Of a stretch of DNA of 64,000 bases, positions 7,233 to 16,371 are shown one piece after another (the stretch's first letter is position 1; each line of letters begins with the position of its first letter). The notes under the pieces are model-generated. The model had not been told where the DNA came from. It saw only the letters and a list, made by a program, of their open reading frames with translations, and ran no database searches. Source of the stretch: Puia dinghuensis (lineage in GTDB: Bacteria; Bacteroidota; Bacteroidia; Chitinophagales; Chitinophagaceae); the NCBI RefSeq assembly GCF_014642875.1, contig NZ_BMJC01000001.1, positions 103,271 through 167,270 of the forward strand, in the 5' to 3' direction. Both the position numbers and the translations under genes were made by a program.

Positions 7233-9728
7233 TCATTGCTGCCCGTTGCCGCCGCCTACGCGGCTTTGCTCGTCGCTGGCACCGCTGGCCCTTCTCTGGG
7301 ACTGGTTGCCGGTGCTTTTCCCGAAGCGATAGACCAGTGTCATGACAATCCTTCGATTGTCCCAGATGGAATGTGAGTAGGTAACTGCTTTGTCGAGATC
7401 GCTATGGGAGGTAAAACTCATCAGATAGAGCGGGTCGCGAAAATTTAATTTGGCGGTGCCCTTTCCTTTCAAGATCTGTTTGGAACCTCCGAGGGAGAAC
7501 ATTCCCCGGCCATCGGCCAGGATAACCCCACTGATGTAGTTTTTGGCATAGTAGAATCCACTGCATTCGGCTGCCCACCCTTTTTTGAAGCTGTATTGGG
7601 TATTGAAGCTGGCGTTGAAGGACGTATAACTCACGTCGATAGTTGTGCTGTCGGCCACTCCCTTGTAGCGATTGTTGTATACGTTGAAAAAGACGTTGAG
7701 CATCCAGGCCTTTGTCAGTTGTTTGCTAAAGTTGGCCGACAGGCCGATATTCCGTTGCGACGCAAGGTTTTGGTCGGTCTGATACGTGGTATAGTTGGAG
7801 TCGCCGGGTTCTTTGAAGGTGATGAGCACGTTGTCGATGATATCGGTGGTCATGGTGTAGTTGGCCGAGATATTGATCATCCCCTTGTAATTATAACTGA
7901 GCTCCACATTGTTGCTAAACTGCGGTTGCAGGTTGGGGTTGCCCTGCGAGTAGGTATACCGGTCGAGCTGGAACCGGAAGGGGTTGAGGCTTTGATAGGA
8001 AGGCCTTTCGATCCTTCTTCCGTAGGAGAGGCCGAAGGTGTTGTTGTCATCCGTTTTGTAGGTTATATACGTGGTCGGGAAGAGTTGGAGGTAATGCTGC
8101 TTGAAATCGACGCTCTTAACTGTTTGGTCGCCGTTGGTATTGGTCTGCTCCGCCCGGAGGCCCAGCTGCAGGGAGAATTTTTTGATACGCTGCTGCCAGC
8201 TGAGATAGGCGGCGTTGATATTCTCTTTATAAATAAAATGATTGCTGATGGCAGTGTCCGGCTCCCAGGCCTTCTTAGTATTATCGTACAACGAATAAAT
8301 GGCGTTGTTGTCGGTGCGTACATAACTCGATTTGACGCCAGCTTCTATCGTAATGTCATCGCTTAGCACCTTTTTATAGTCGCTCTTAAAGCTGTAGATG
8401 TCGATGTGTGATGGCAGCAGTCCATTGAGCAGATAAGGCGCATCGGAAGCGGTGTTGTCGGCGTTGTAGAGATAGTTGTTGGAATTGACCGTGCCGTGCG
8501 TAGTAAAGAAGATGTAGTCGGCATCCGCGGTGAGTTCGCTTCCTTTCTGATCGAGTTTGTGAGTATAGTTGCCGTTGAACCCGAGGTGGGTCTGTGGCGT
8601 ATTATTCAGGGCGTTTGCGGCATTATATTGTACGAAGTTGTGGAGACTGTCGAAAAAATCGGTGGTCGATACGGAGGTATACCATTGCCTGTCAACCGTT
8701 CCGTTGACGGAGAAGCCGAGGGTGGTCTTTTTGTCAGCGAAATAATCTACACCGGCGCGAAAGTTCTGGTTGCGATCGGAGTATCTTCCATAATTGTGCT
8801 GGACTGAATACCGGTCGAAGAGGGCCGCGGCGTTTGACCTAAGGCTATTGTTGTTATGGTCGTCGCCAAATCCTTCCCAGTAAGCATAGCTGTAATTTCC
8901 GTATATATTGAACTTGCCCTGGCGCCAATTGAAATTTATGCTATTGGGGCTTTTGAAATACCTGGCGATGATGGCGGAGGCACTGATAGAGCCGTTGAAA
9001 CCGTTGTTCCTGTTCTTTTTTGTAATGAGGTTGATCACACCCGAGTTGCCTGCCGCATCGTATTTGGCGGGTGGCTGGCTCATGATCTCGATCTGGTCGA
9101 CGAGGTTGGCCGGCATGTTCTTCAGGTAGGTGGCAAGATCCGTGGCGCTGAGGTAGGTAGGTTTGCCGTCGATCATGATGATCACACCCTGTTTGCCTTT
9201 CAGGCTGATGTTGCCGTCGTTGTCAACCATTACGCCGGGGGATTTTTCCAGCACTTCGAGGGCGGTGAGTCCGCCATTGGTCGGGGATGCATCCACATTG
9301 ACGACTGTTTTGTCTATCTTGACTTCTACAGGTGGTTTCTTCCCGACTACGGTTACCGCCCCGAGGGAGGCCCCGGAGGGCTGTAGGCGGATGGTGCCCT
9401 GCGAGATCGATGGCTTGGCCGGGGTGATCTCCAGGGGCTGGCTGTACCAGGTGGAATAACCAATATGGGTGACCGAGAGGATATATTTCCCGTTGGGGAT
9501 GTTCTGGAAGGTGAATTGGCCTGATTTGTCGGTGATGGCTATTTTGGTCGTGGAGGAATCGGTCTTTTTCAGGAGGGATACGGAGACGGCATCAAGGGGT
9601 TTGCCGCCGGAATCTACTACGCTGCCTTTTATTATGCCGATGGGAGGCATTGTAAGGATGGCTGTTCCCTGGCTGAAGGCAGTGAAAGCGAATAGCTGTA
9701 AAAGGACAAGGGTAGTCAGGAATCTCAT
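7233..9728 (-). CDS. TonB-dependent-receptor-like outer-membrane protein (OMP_b-brl_3 type)
   Basis: 831 residues. After the signal peptide there is a carboxypeptidase-regulatory-like domain (IKGSVVDSGGKPLDAVSVSL), followed by a plug domain (GLTALEVLEKSPGVMVDNDGNISLKGK...IMIDGKP). The rest is a large barrel with aromatic-rich strands. The C-terminus is a serine/arginine/glycine tail (GASDEQSRVGGGNGQQ). It is the type often annotated 'outer membrane beta-barrel family protein', distinct from SusC by its shorter length and by having no SusD partner beside it. It stands alone between convergent and tandem genes, so no substrate can be inferred from context. Peptide, siderophore or small-molecule uptake are all possible. 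Confidence 0.88.
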   Translation of the reverse strand: MRFLTTLVLLQLFAFTAFSQGTAILTMPPIGIIKGSVVDSGGKPLDAVSVSLLKKTDSSTTKIAITDKSGQFTFQNIPNGKYILSVTHIGYSTWYSQPLEITPAKPSISQGTIRLQPSGASLGAVTVVGKKPPVEVKIDKTVVNVDASPTNGGLTALEVLEKSPGVMVDNDGNISLKGKQGVIIMIDGKPTYLSATDLATYLKNMPANLVDQIEIMSQPPAKYDAAGNSGVINLITKKNRNNGFNGSISASAIIARYFKSPNSINFNWRQGKFNIYGNYSYAYWEGFGDDHNNNSLRSNAAALFDRYSVQHNYGRYSDRNQNFRAGVDYFADKKTTLGFSVNGTVDRQWYTSVSTTDFFDSLHNFVQYNAANALNNTPQTHLGFNGNYTHKLDQKGSELTADADYIFFTTHGTVNSNNYLYNADNTASDAPYLLNGLLPSHIDIYSFKSDYKKVLSDDITIEAGVKSSYVRTDNNAIYSLYDNTKKAWEPDTAISNHFIYKENINAAYLSWQQRIKKFSLQLGLRAEQTNTNGDQTVKSVDFKQHYLQLFPTTYITYKTDDNNTFGLSYGRRIERPSYQSLNPFRFQLDRYTYSQGNPNLQPQFSNNVELSYNYKGMINISANYTMTTDIIDNVLITFKEPGDSNYTTYQTDQNLASQRNIGLSANFSKQLTKAWMLNVFFNVYNNRYKGVADSTTIDVSYTSFNASFNTQYSFKKGWAAECSGFYYAKNYISGVILADGRGMFSLGGSKQILKGKGTAKLNFRDPLYLMSFTSHSDLDKAVTYSHSIWDNRRIVMTLVYRFGKSTGNQSQRRASGASDEQSRVGGGNGQQ

Positions 9729-9888
9729 ACCTATGGTTAGATTTGCGTGCGCAATTTTTTAATGTTCTGTCGAAACAAAAAGCTAAAATGGGATAGGAGG
9801 GATATTGGGTATGTGACCGGCGCCGGATATAAGTGCGATTAGTTATTTAAAGACGTATGGGATGGGAGAATGTTGCATGAGGCGCAGC

Positions 9889-9921
9889 AAAAAAGCCGCC
9901 GGGAGATGTCCGGACGGCTTT
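9889..9921 (-). terminator. Rho-independent terminator after the SnoaL-like gene
   Basis: Read on the minus strand, AAAGCCGTCCGG is followed by a 6-nt loop and CCCGGCGGCTTT, then TTTT. The 12-bp stem has one mismatch and one G-T pair, and its last T residues merge into a run of six. It lies 27 nt beyond the stop codon of the minus-strand gene that ends at 9948. Confidence 0.8.
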
Positions 9922-9947
9922 GGTTCTTTGGGTGGGCTGAAGAGCGC

Positions 9948-10340
9948 TTAATTTGCCACCAGGTCGGATTCGGCCCCAAAGGCCTGGTCGATGACGATCT
10001 TCCAGTTTCCGTCGGCCTGCTGCTTCATTACTTCGATGCCTTTGGCGCTGATCTTTACTTCGTCGCCGTCGGTGATGCGCCATTCCGATCTGCCCAGGGC
10101 GATATCGCCTGTTTGCAGGCAATACACTGTTTTGATCTCCATCTTTCCTTTGATGGACAGAATGGCTTTTATGGATTCTTCGAACTTTTCTTTCCCGGAT
10201 ACCGCGGATACGGGCTTTCCTGGTTGGGGCACGATGATGCCTGAGACATCGTACATGTTCATGACGGTGGCTACGTCGCCTGTGTTGAAGGCGGCTGCAA
10301 GGGTGGTGTGGGCGTCTTCTGGTCTTTTGGGAAGGTTCAT
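9948..10340 (-). CDS. SnoaL-like / DUF4440 nuclear-transport-factor-2-fold protein
   Basis: 130 residues, without a signal peptide. It has the cone-shaped NTF2/SnoaL pattern: N-terminal helix with HTTLAAAFNTGDVATVMNMYD, then VSGKEKFEESIKAILSIKGKMEIKT, and closing strands SAKGIEVMKQQADGNWKIVIDQAF. Such proteins are cytoplasmic, often of unknown ligand. It starts 31 nt after the stop... on the minus strand it precedes nothing, and a terminator follows its stop. The upstream neighbour in the same direction is the isocitrate-lyase-superfamily gene (stop at 10372), so the two are probably one transcript ending at the hairpin 9889-9921. Confidence 0.8.
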   Translation of the reverse strand: MNLPKRPEDAHTTLAAAFNTGDVATVMNMYDVSGIIVPQPGKPVSAVSGKEKFEESIKAILSIKGKMEIKTVYCLQTGDIALGRSEWRITDGDEVKISAKGIEVMKQQADGNWKIVIDQAFGAESDLVAN

Positions 10341-10371
10341 TTTTATTTGATTTTATTGATGAATAGATGGA

Positions 10372-11142
10372 TTATGATAAGAGGGGGGAGAGGTTTTTCT
10401 CTGCGCTCACTTTCCGGGCCAGGGTGGCGGCGTCGGTATAGACCTTATTAAAAAGAAATGGGCCCATGCTTATCCGTTTCACACCCAGCAGGTCTAAGAC
10501 TTCGAATTCGGGGAGACCGGGTACACACATGACATTGATGGGCAGGGCAGTAGCGTTGACCACCTGTTCGATGTCATGCCTGTCCGTGATGCAAGGGACA
10601 AATATGCCGCTGGCGCCGGCATTCTCATAGGCTTTTATCCGCGTAAGCGTTTCGGCAAGCGCTATGGGTATATCCAGCAGAAACGCATCGGTTCGGATGT
10701 TGAGGAAAAGATCCCGGTTGTGACGGCTGAGGTGGTTAGCCACGGCAGAGATGATCTTTTTAAAATCATCGGTTTTTTGGAATTCGCGGTTCTGGCCGGG
10801 GATGGTGTCCTCCAGGTTTATTCCGACGACACCCGCGTCGTGCAGCTTGTCGATATTGGTAAGGATGCCGTCTATCGTTCGGCTGTAACCGCCTTCCATG
10901 TCGACCGTAAAAGGGACCTTTATGCTTTCGGTAACCTTTTGGGTCATGCGAAGCAGGAGGTCGAAGGGAAGCTGCTCGCCGTCCTCGAAACCATGTGCAG
11001 TGGAGAGGGCGTGGCTGGAAAAGCCGATAGCTTTGTAGCCGGCGGCTTCCAGCACCTTTGCGCTGTTGACGTCCCAGCAATTCCCCAGCAGGAAGGGCGT
11101 CGAGGACCGGTGTAATTGGGAGAATGTTTCGTAGTAGCTCAT
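10372..11142 (-). CDS. Isocitrate lyase / PEP mutase superfamily protein
   Basis: 256 residues if it starts at MSYYETF (an ATG 15 nt upstream is in frame but gives a non-homologous-looking MRKKT lead). The TIM-barrel family signatures are seen: LLGNCWDVNSAKVLEAAGYKAIGFSSHALS near the start, VDMEGGYS (metal-binding Asp and catalytic loop region), and VGINLEDT. The superfamily cleaves or rearranges C-C or C-P bonds of 2-hydroxy-dicarboxylates and phosphonates; this short subgroup has no firmly known substrate. The AraC-type regulator gene lies 84 nt upstream in the same direction and may control it. Confidence 0.85.
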   Translation of the reverse strand: MSYYETFSQLHRSSTPFLLGNCWDVNSAKVLEAAGYKAIGFSSHALSTAHGFEDGEQLPFDLLLRMTQKVTESIKVPFTVDMEGGYSRTIDGILTNIDKLHDAGVVGINLEDTIPGQNREFQKTDDFKKIISAVANHLSRHNRDLFLNIRTDAFLLDIPIALAETLTRIKAYENAGASGIFVPCITDRHDIEQVVNATALPINVMCVPGLPEFEVLDLLGVKRISMGPFLFNKVYTDAATLARKVSAEKNLSPLLS

Positions 11143-11226
11143 TGTTTTTTTTCTCAAAGCTACTGTGGGTATGAAGGGGAAAATAGGATGAAAAGGAACT
11201 GCGGCTTTTTATTTGCAACCTGCTTT

Positions 11227-12027
11227 TTATTGCTGGAGCAGCTGATTGACGGGGGAGATATTTTTCAGGTAGGCCGATGGGGTAAGACCGGTGAAGGATT
11301 TGAATTCCTTTATAAAATGCGACTGGTCGAAATAGCCGCAGTCATAGGCGATGGCGGTGAATGGCTGATCGTTCTTTGCGATGAGTTTCAGGCTGAACTG
11401 GAAGCGCCTGATCTTGTTGAAGGATATCGGGGTAAGACCGGTGTGCTGATAGACCAATTTGTTGAGATAGCGGGAGGTGATGCCGTGTTGGGTAGCGATG
11501 GCGCTCAATTTTATTTCCGCCGGGGCTTTTACCATGCTTTTAAGGATGTGACCGACCTTGTCGATGCGGAAGGACCTTTTTTCGCCTTGTATCAGTCGAT
11601 CTATAAGGAAGGATTCGACGAGCGCTATCCTTTTTGCCGCGTCCCCGGTTGCCAGTAATTGTGTATGCAGCTGTTTTACGGGTTTGCCCAGGATATCGCC
11701 AAGATCGGCAACCTGGTCGTTGAAGTCGCCGACGGGGCATTCCAGAAAGTAGGCCGCCGAATGGGGGAAGAATTTGATACCGAGCATGGTGTGGCTGCCG
11801 GAAGATTGGATGTCGAGAGGTTTGGTGATCTGTCCCCAGAGTTCGATGAGTGGATTGCGTTTGTCCTGGGTGGACCAGATGCCCGATGCGAGATTGAAGA
11901 TCATTTCCATATCCCCGCTTGGAAAGACGACATCCTCGAAGGTGGTACCTGAGGTGGAGTGGAAGATATAATAATGCCTGATGTAAGGCTTTAGGATATC
12001 CGATGGAGGGAAATAGGTGAACTCCAT
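11227..12027 (-). CDS. AraC-family transcriptional regulator (DUF6597-like sensor domain)
   Basis: 266 residues. Residues 1-150 are the N-terminal domain typical of one subgroup (FTYFPPSDILKPYIRHYYIF, then VFPSGDMEMIFNLASG and FFPHSAAYFLECPVGDF). Residues 155-255 are the AraC double helix-turn-helix with SAIATQHGITSRYLNKLVYQ and AIAYDCGYFDQSHFIKEFKSFTG followed by the PSAYL end motif. It binds DNA in the cytoplasm; the effector is unknown. Its own target is probably the isocitrate-lyase-superfamily/SnoaL unit immediately downstream. Confidence 0.9.
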   Translation of the reverse strand: MEFTYFPPSDILKPYIRHYYIFHSTSGTTFEDVVFPSGDMEMIFNLASGIWSTQDKRNPLIELWGQITKPLDIQSSGSHTMLGIKFFPHSAAYFLECPVGDFNDQVADLGDILGKPVKQLHTQLLATGDAAKRIALVESFLIDRLIQGEKRSFRIDKVGHILKSMVKAPAEIKLSAIATQHGITSRYLNKLVYQHTGLTPISFNKIRRFQFSLKLIAKNDQPFTAIAYDCGYFDQSHFIKEFKSFTGLTPSAYLKNISPVNQLLQQ

Positions 12028-12102
12028 AAAGTGAATGTACGTTTTTTTGCGAAGTTAATGGAGCCGGTGGGGTAGGGATTGTAAAAAAAGGAACAGTGAG
12101 GT

Positions 12103-13917
12103 TCAGCGATAGCCTGCTGCCTGTAGCTCGAAAAGTTCGGCATAGCGGTTGCCGGCCTTCAATAGTTCTTCGTGGTTGCCCAATTCGGTTACCCGGCCGT
12201 CGCTGATGACGGCGATGCGGTCGGCGATGCGCACCGTGGAGAACCGGTGGGATATGACGATGCCGATGCGCCCTTTCAGGTTTTCTTTTAGTTCGGCGAA
12301 GATGGCCGATTCGGCTTCCGGGTCGAGGGAAGAGGTGGGCTCGTCCAGTATCCAGATATCGGCGTCCCTGTACATGATGCGGGCCAGCGCAAGGCGCTGC
12401 CACTCCCCGCCCGAGAGATCGTGGCCGCCTTCGAACAGTCTTCCTACCTTGGACTCCAGCCCGTTCGGCAATTTTTTCACCAGCCACTCGCTGCGGGAAT
12501 CTTTCAGCGCCTTGGCTATCCTTTCCTCTTCGATATCCCTGTATGGCCAGCCCATGACGATATTTTCTTTCACCGAGAGCTCGTAAGTGGCATAGTCCTG
12601 GAAGAGGACCCCGATGCGGCTGCGCAATATTTCGGGGTCCATGTCTTTTATGTCGACGCCGCCGATGCGGATAGTCCCTTTTTCCACGTCATAGAACCGC
12701 AGAAGCAGTTTTACGAGGGTGCTTTTACCTGCGCCATTCTCGCCGACAAGGGCGATCAGTTCGCCGCTGCGGATATGCAGGTCGAGATTTTCCACGGCCG
12801 GGCCGTTGCCACCCGGATAAGAAAAGCTGACGTTGTCGAATACGATGTCCGAGATGGTGCCAGACGGGATAGGCCGGGGATCGGCGGGTACCGGAAGCAA
12901 CGGATCGATGGCCAGGAAGGAGAAATAATCATCCAGGAAGGTGGTATGCTGGTCGACGGCGACAAAGGTGCTGGTGATCTGCCCCAGGGTTCCGGAGACG
13001 GCGGTGAAGGCGCCGATGACAAGGACAACACCTCCCGGATCGATGGTCCCGGCTATCCCGCGGATGGCAACGAACACATAGGCAAGGCCGAGGATAGTGC
13101 CGGATACGATGCCGCTGAGCATGGAAATCCGGGCGCCCGAACGGTAGATGGTCTCCCTTTGTTTGAAGAGACCTTCCGAGATGTTGTGGTGCCGCCCCAA
13201 CAAATAGTCTCCCAGCACAAAGGCCCTTATTTCCTTGATCGATCGGGATTGGACGAACATATCGCCGATGTATTGGCGCTCCCTCTCTTCCGGGGTCTCT
13301 TTATAAAAATATTTGTACAGCCGGGAGGTGATGCGGCTTTCTATGGCCAGGGAAATGAAGGAGGCGGCCAGTGCAAGGACTACCAGCAGCCAGTGCAGGC
13401 TGGCCAGCAGGCCCGCCATCAGGACGATGGTTACGATATTCCCTGAGAGCCCCAATACCGACCAGGTGAGGTCGCCCGGCCGCCACGAGACATCGCGCCT
13501 GGCGCGGGAAAGACGATCGTACCAGTCCGAATTGTCGAAATGCCCCATGTCGATCTTCGCGGCTTTGGCCAGCAGCCGGCGTTCGGCCTCCAGTTCTACC
13601 CGGCGGATGTAAAGGTTGCGGCCGTAGCCGATGTAGGCGCCGACAGACCGTTGGATGATAATGGTGGCCCATAGCCCTAAGATCAATGGGAGGATATCCT
13701 GGAAGTGGGTAGCGTGTATACGGGCATTGGCGATCTTATTGACGAGCTGTGCGCTCAGATATACCGATATCGGCGGCATAACGGCGTTGAACATGCCCAG
13801 CAGCGTATAGCGTATTAAAAGACTCGGGGAAGCAGCCCAGGCCAAAGCCATGCCCATCCGCAGGTTTTTTCTCACCCTGTGGAGGCGGCTTCCCTCGCTA
13901 AAAAGACTGGTTCCCAT
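12103..13917 (-). CDS. ABC transporter, fused permease and ATPase (type IV exporter)
   Basis: 604 residues. The first ~330 residues hold six membrane helices of the ABC exporter type. The nucleotide-binding domain follows, with Walker A GENGAGKSTLVKLLL, Q-loop VLFQDYATYELSV, signature LSGGEWQRLALAR, Walker B DIWILDEPTSSLDPEAE and the switch histidine in GIVISHRFST. It should work as a homodimer in the inner membrane exporting a lipid, peptide or drug. The 'ATYELSVKENI' Q-loop context resembles exporters of peptides in Bacteroidota and Firmicutes. No dedicated substrate gene lies next to it. Confidence 0.92.
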   Translation of the reverse strand: MGTSLFSEGSRLHRVRKNLRMGMALAWAASPSLLIRYTLLGMFNAVMPPISVYLSAQLVNKIANARIHATHFQDILPLILGLWATIIIQRSVGAYIGYGRNLYIRRVELEAERRLLAKAAKIDMGHFDNSDWYDRLSRARRDVSWRPGDLTWSVLGLSGNIVTIVLMAGLLASLHWLLVVLALAASFISLAIESRITSRLYKYFYKETPEERERQYIGDMFVQSRSIKEIRAFVLGDYLLGRHHNISEGLFKQRETIYRSGARISMLSGIVSGTILGLAYVFVAIRGIAGTIDPGGVVLVIGAFTAVSGTLGQITSTFVAVDQHTTFLDDYFSFLAIDPLLPVPADPRPIPSGTISDIVFDNVSFSYPGGNGPAVENLDLHIRSGELIALVGENGAGKSTLVKLLLRFYDVEKGTIRIGGVDIKDMDPEILRSRIGVLFQDYATYELSVKENIVMGWPYRDIEEERIAKALKDSRSEWLVKKLPNGLESKVGRLFEGGHDLSGGEWQRLALARIMYRDADIWILDEPTSSLDPEAESAIFAELKENLKGRIGIVISHRFSTVRIADRIAVISDGRVTELGNHEELLKAGNRYAELFELQAAGYR

Positions 13918-13956
13918 TGCTCCAAGATAAGGGAAAAACGTGGAAACCGGAGAGTG

Positions 13957-14745
13957 CTATTTTTGCTCTTCCTTGTAGTGTTTCAGGATCTTTGTGAAAG
14001 CAGAAGGCTCGATCTTGAGCATGCCTTTGTAAGGGTGGTCCAACATGTTTACCAGGATGAGATTAAAGACAATGATGACGGAGAAGAGGATTATTTTTAA
14101 ATAATGCGTCTTGTTATTGTTGGTCTTGAATAAGATGGCAAAAAGGATGATAATGAGCCCCCCTGCGATCAATATCTTCCACATGAGGGGTGGCAACGAT
14201 GGATCGATGTCGGAGATGCGGATGCTCCTGGCCTCGGCGAACTGGTTGATGCTCGTGACCATGGATGCATACCAGACTTTTTCATTATCCGTCTGTGGCC
14301 GGATGGCGTAAACCATATCCCAAACCTGGTTATACCTTTTCTGCGTGATGGCACTGGTGGTATCATTCTCCATGGAGGGAAACTCATCGTTTACGACGGA
14401 GGTGACATAATTGATCACCGTGGTGCGGATCTTTTTTCCGGTCGTGGAGTCGGGGAAGGCGTAACTTGCCCTGTAGAGATTGAAGACCTTTGTCGACTCT
14501 TCCTGTATCCTGTCACCGGTGTTCTGATATTGTTGCCAGACAATAACGACGATGAAGGCCAGCAAAATGGAGTATACGGCGACGATGCCACCGTAAATGA
14601 TGCCGCCGATATCCAGATCGAGCGAAAAACGTTTTAAAAGGGGATTCTTTTTGACAAGGAGGAAGACGGCCGTTATGCACAATAAAAAGATGCATGCGGC
14701 CAGATAAAAATGATTGAACATGATCGAGTCGATAAAGGGCGGCAA
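13957..14745 (-). CDS. DUF4239 (bestrophin-like) membrane protein
   Basis: 262 residues. Two hydrophobic helices lie at the N-terminus (FYLAACIFLLCITAVFLLV and GGIIYGGIVAVYSILLAFIVVIVWQQY) and two near the C-terminus (LMWKILIAGGLIIILFAILF and YLKIILFSVIIVFNLILVNML), with a soluble, helical middle. This layout and the YSILLAFIVVIVWQQY block match DUF4239, annotated as bestrophin-like and possibly a channel. It is in the inner membrane. Neighbours read the same way on both sides but gaps of about 30-40 nt give no functional hint. Confidence 0.8.
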   Translation of the reverse strand: MPPFIDSIMFNHFYLAACIFLLCITAVFLLVKKNPLLKRFSLDLDIGGIIYGGIVAVYSILLAFIVVIVWQQYQNTGDRIQEESTKVFNLYRASYAFPDSTTGKKIRTTVINYVTSVVNDEFPSMENDTTSAITQKRYNQVWDMVYAIRPQTDNEKVWYASMVTSINQFAEARSIRISDIDPSLPPLMWKILIAGGLIIILFAILFKTNNNKTHYLKIILFSVIIVFNLILVNMLDHPYKGMLKIEPSAFTKILKHYKEEQK

Positions 14746-14773
14746 ACTACAAAAAATTTTGCGATTTGACCCA

Positions 14774-15634
14774 CTACATTGGCCTGTAATTGACGGCTTC
14801 CGGCTGGAGCGTCAGGAGAGGTTCATTGCTGCACCGTCCGGGCAATCTGGTGAGGGCGGAGGGTTTGTTGATCCGTTTCCCTGAAGCGGCAGGTACACGT
14901 TTGGGCCTGGCTGCTTTTTCCGCCTTTTGGATCTCCTGCTTTTGTCTTTGTTGCTCCCGTCCTTGTCTTTGCTGTTCCCGCCTTTCCTGCATCATCCGCG
15001 CATAGGGGGTCATCCGTTGTTCGCGTGTCAGCTGAGGCGTTTGGAACATTTGTGGCGTCCTGCTGATCTTGGCGATAAAGATGGCCGTACCGATGATAAA
15101 GCATAGCAAGGTGGGAATGTTCCCTTGCAGATGAACGGTCTTGTATTTTGTGTAAGGAAGGGAAATATCCGCATTTATAGCCAGAGAGCTGATGCCATTA
15201 CGGATACTTTGGGGAAGATGATCGTGCACCAGGTATGTGATAAGGCCCCCAACTGTTACACAGATGAGAAAAATAAATGCACCCGCAAAAACTGCCCCTT
15301 GTCTTTGAGCGACCTCCCGCAAGGAAGGCATGCCCCGCCGGGAAGGATAGACCAGGATCATGACTGTATAAAGAATAATGAATAGGCCCGGCACCAGGAT
15401 CAGATCGACCGTGAACGGCACACGAACGGGAATATCCAGGATGGTGAGGCTTGGATTGACTTTTGCGAGCCCGGATATGCCGGGAAGCAGCGGAGCGATC
15501 AGGCGTTGGCCCAGGAAGAGGCATGCCAACAACAGAATGAGCACGATAGCCACTGCGGGGAACGGCCTTTGACCGCTGGTTTTGATAGCCATATAAAAAG
15601 ATTTGTAGATTTGGGCATATTCCTCCGCTACCAT
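14774..15634 (-). CDS. Membrane protein of unknown function with charged Q/R-rich tail
   Basis: 286 residues, or 271 if it starts at MAIKTSG (15589). Four hydrophobic segments are visible (AVAIVLILLLACLFLGQ; FTVDLILVPGLFIILYTVMILVY; GAVFAGAFIFLICVTVGGLITYLV; TLLCFIIGTAIFIAKI). The C-terminal ~90 residues are strongly charged (REQQRQGREQQRQKQEIQKAEK) and then basic. I do not recognise the family. It lies 28 nt upstream of the DUF4239 gene on the same strand, so the two membrane proteins are probably co-transcribed. Confidence 0.65.
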   Translation of the reverse strand: MVAEEYAQIYKSFYMAIKTSGQRPFPAVAIVLILLLACLFLGQRLIAPLLPGISGLAKVNPSLTILDIPVRVPFTVDLILVPGLFIILYTVMILVYPSRRGMPSLREVAQRQGAVFAGAFIFLICVTVGGLITYLVHDHLPQSIRNGISSLAINADISLPYTKYKTVHLQGNIPTLLCFIIGTAIFIAKISRTPQMFQTPQLTREQRMTPYARMMQERREQQRQGREQQRQKQEIQKAEKAARPKRVPAASGKRINKPSALTRLPGRCSNEPLLTLQPEAVNYRPM

Positions 15635-15712
15635 TGAGGAATCAAATATTGTACCAGTGGGGGTGGCTTATCGGCTGGCAAAGCCTAAATTTGATTTAAC
15701 ATTTCCGGTATT

Positions 15713-16366
15713 ATGAACACCCGATCCTTATCATTGCAAGTTTCCCCCTCTATTGGCGCCGTTTCGGCCGAATATTTTATCCCTGAAGCAAGTAAATGCA
15801 TCATGACGCTGGCGCACGGCGCCGGCGCCGGCATGAATCATTCCTTTATGGTGGAGCTGGCATCGGCGCTTTCGGAGGCTGGTATTGCGACCCTGCGGTT
15901 CAATTTCCCCTTCACCGAGAACAAAAAAGGGCGGCCCGATACCCCTGCGGTGGCGCACGAAACTATTGCGGCGGCTATTACCCATGCGCATGAATCGTAT
16001 CCTTCCCTGCCGCTTTTTGCCTCGGGCAAATCCTTTGGAGGGCGGATGACCTCCCAGTATTTATCGGCGCATGCCCGGCCTGAAGTAAAGGGGATAGTTT
16101 TCTATGGATTTCCGTTGCACCCTTCGGGCAAACCTTCCATAGATCGGGCCGAACATTTAAAGGACGTAAAGGTCAAAATGCTTTTTTTGCAGGGTACAAA
16201 GGATGAATTGGCAACGTGGGATCTGATCGAAAAGGTATGTTCGTCGCTGCCGAAAGCACGGTTGGTGAAGATCGAGGGGGCCAATCATGCGTTTAAGGCG
16301 GGTAAGCAGGATGTGGTGGCCTTGCTTGTAAAGGCGACGCGGGAGTGGATAGAGAAAATGATATAA
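15713..16366 (+). CDS. Alpha/beta hydrolase (KANL3/Tex30-like)
   Basis: 217 residues, cytoplasmic. The fold is shown by ILTLAHGAGAGMNHSFM-type oxyanion region (here CIMTLAHGAGAGMNH), nucleophile elbow GKSFGGRM, the acid region in LFLQGTKDELA, and the catalytic histidine in GANHAFK. This subgroup, related to dienelactone hydrolases, has no agreed substrate. It is divergent from the membrane-protein pair and converges on the adhesin-like gene, with only 5 nt between the stop codons. Confidence 0.87.
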   Translation: MNTRSLSLQVSPSIGAVSAEYFIPEASKCIMTLAHGAGAGMNHSFMVELASALSEAGIATLRFNFPFTENKKGRPDTPAVAHETIAAAITHAHESYPSLPLFASGKSFGGRMTSQYLSAHARPEVKGIVFYGFPLHPSGKPSIDRAEHLKDVKVKMLFLQGTKDELATWDLIEKVCSSLPKARLVKIEGANHAFKAGKQDVVALLVKATREWIEKMI

Positions 16367-16371
16367 CAGAA

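Noticed and set aside
12421..13446. Plus-strand open frame of 341 codons opposite the ABC exporter
   Set aside because: Mirror of a well-supported ABC gene; no recognisable domain.
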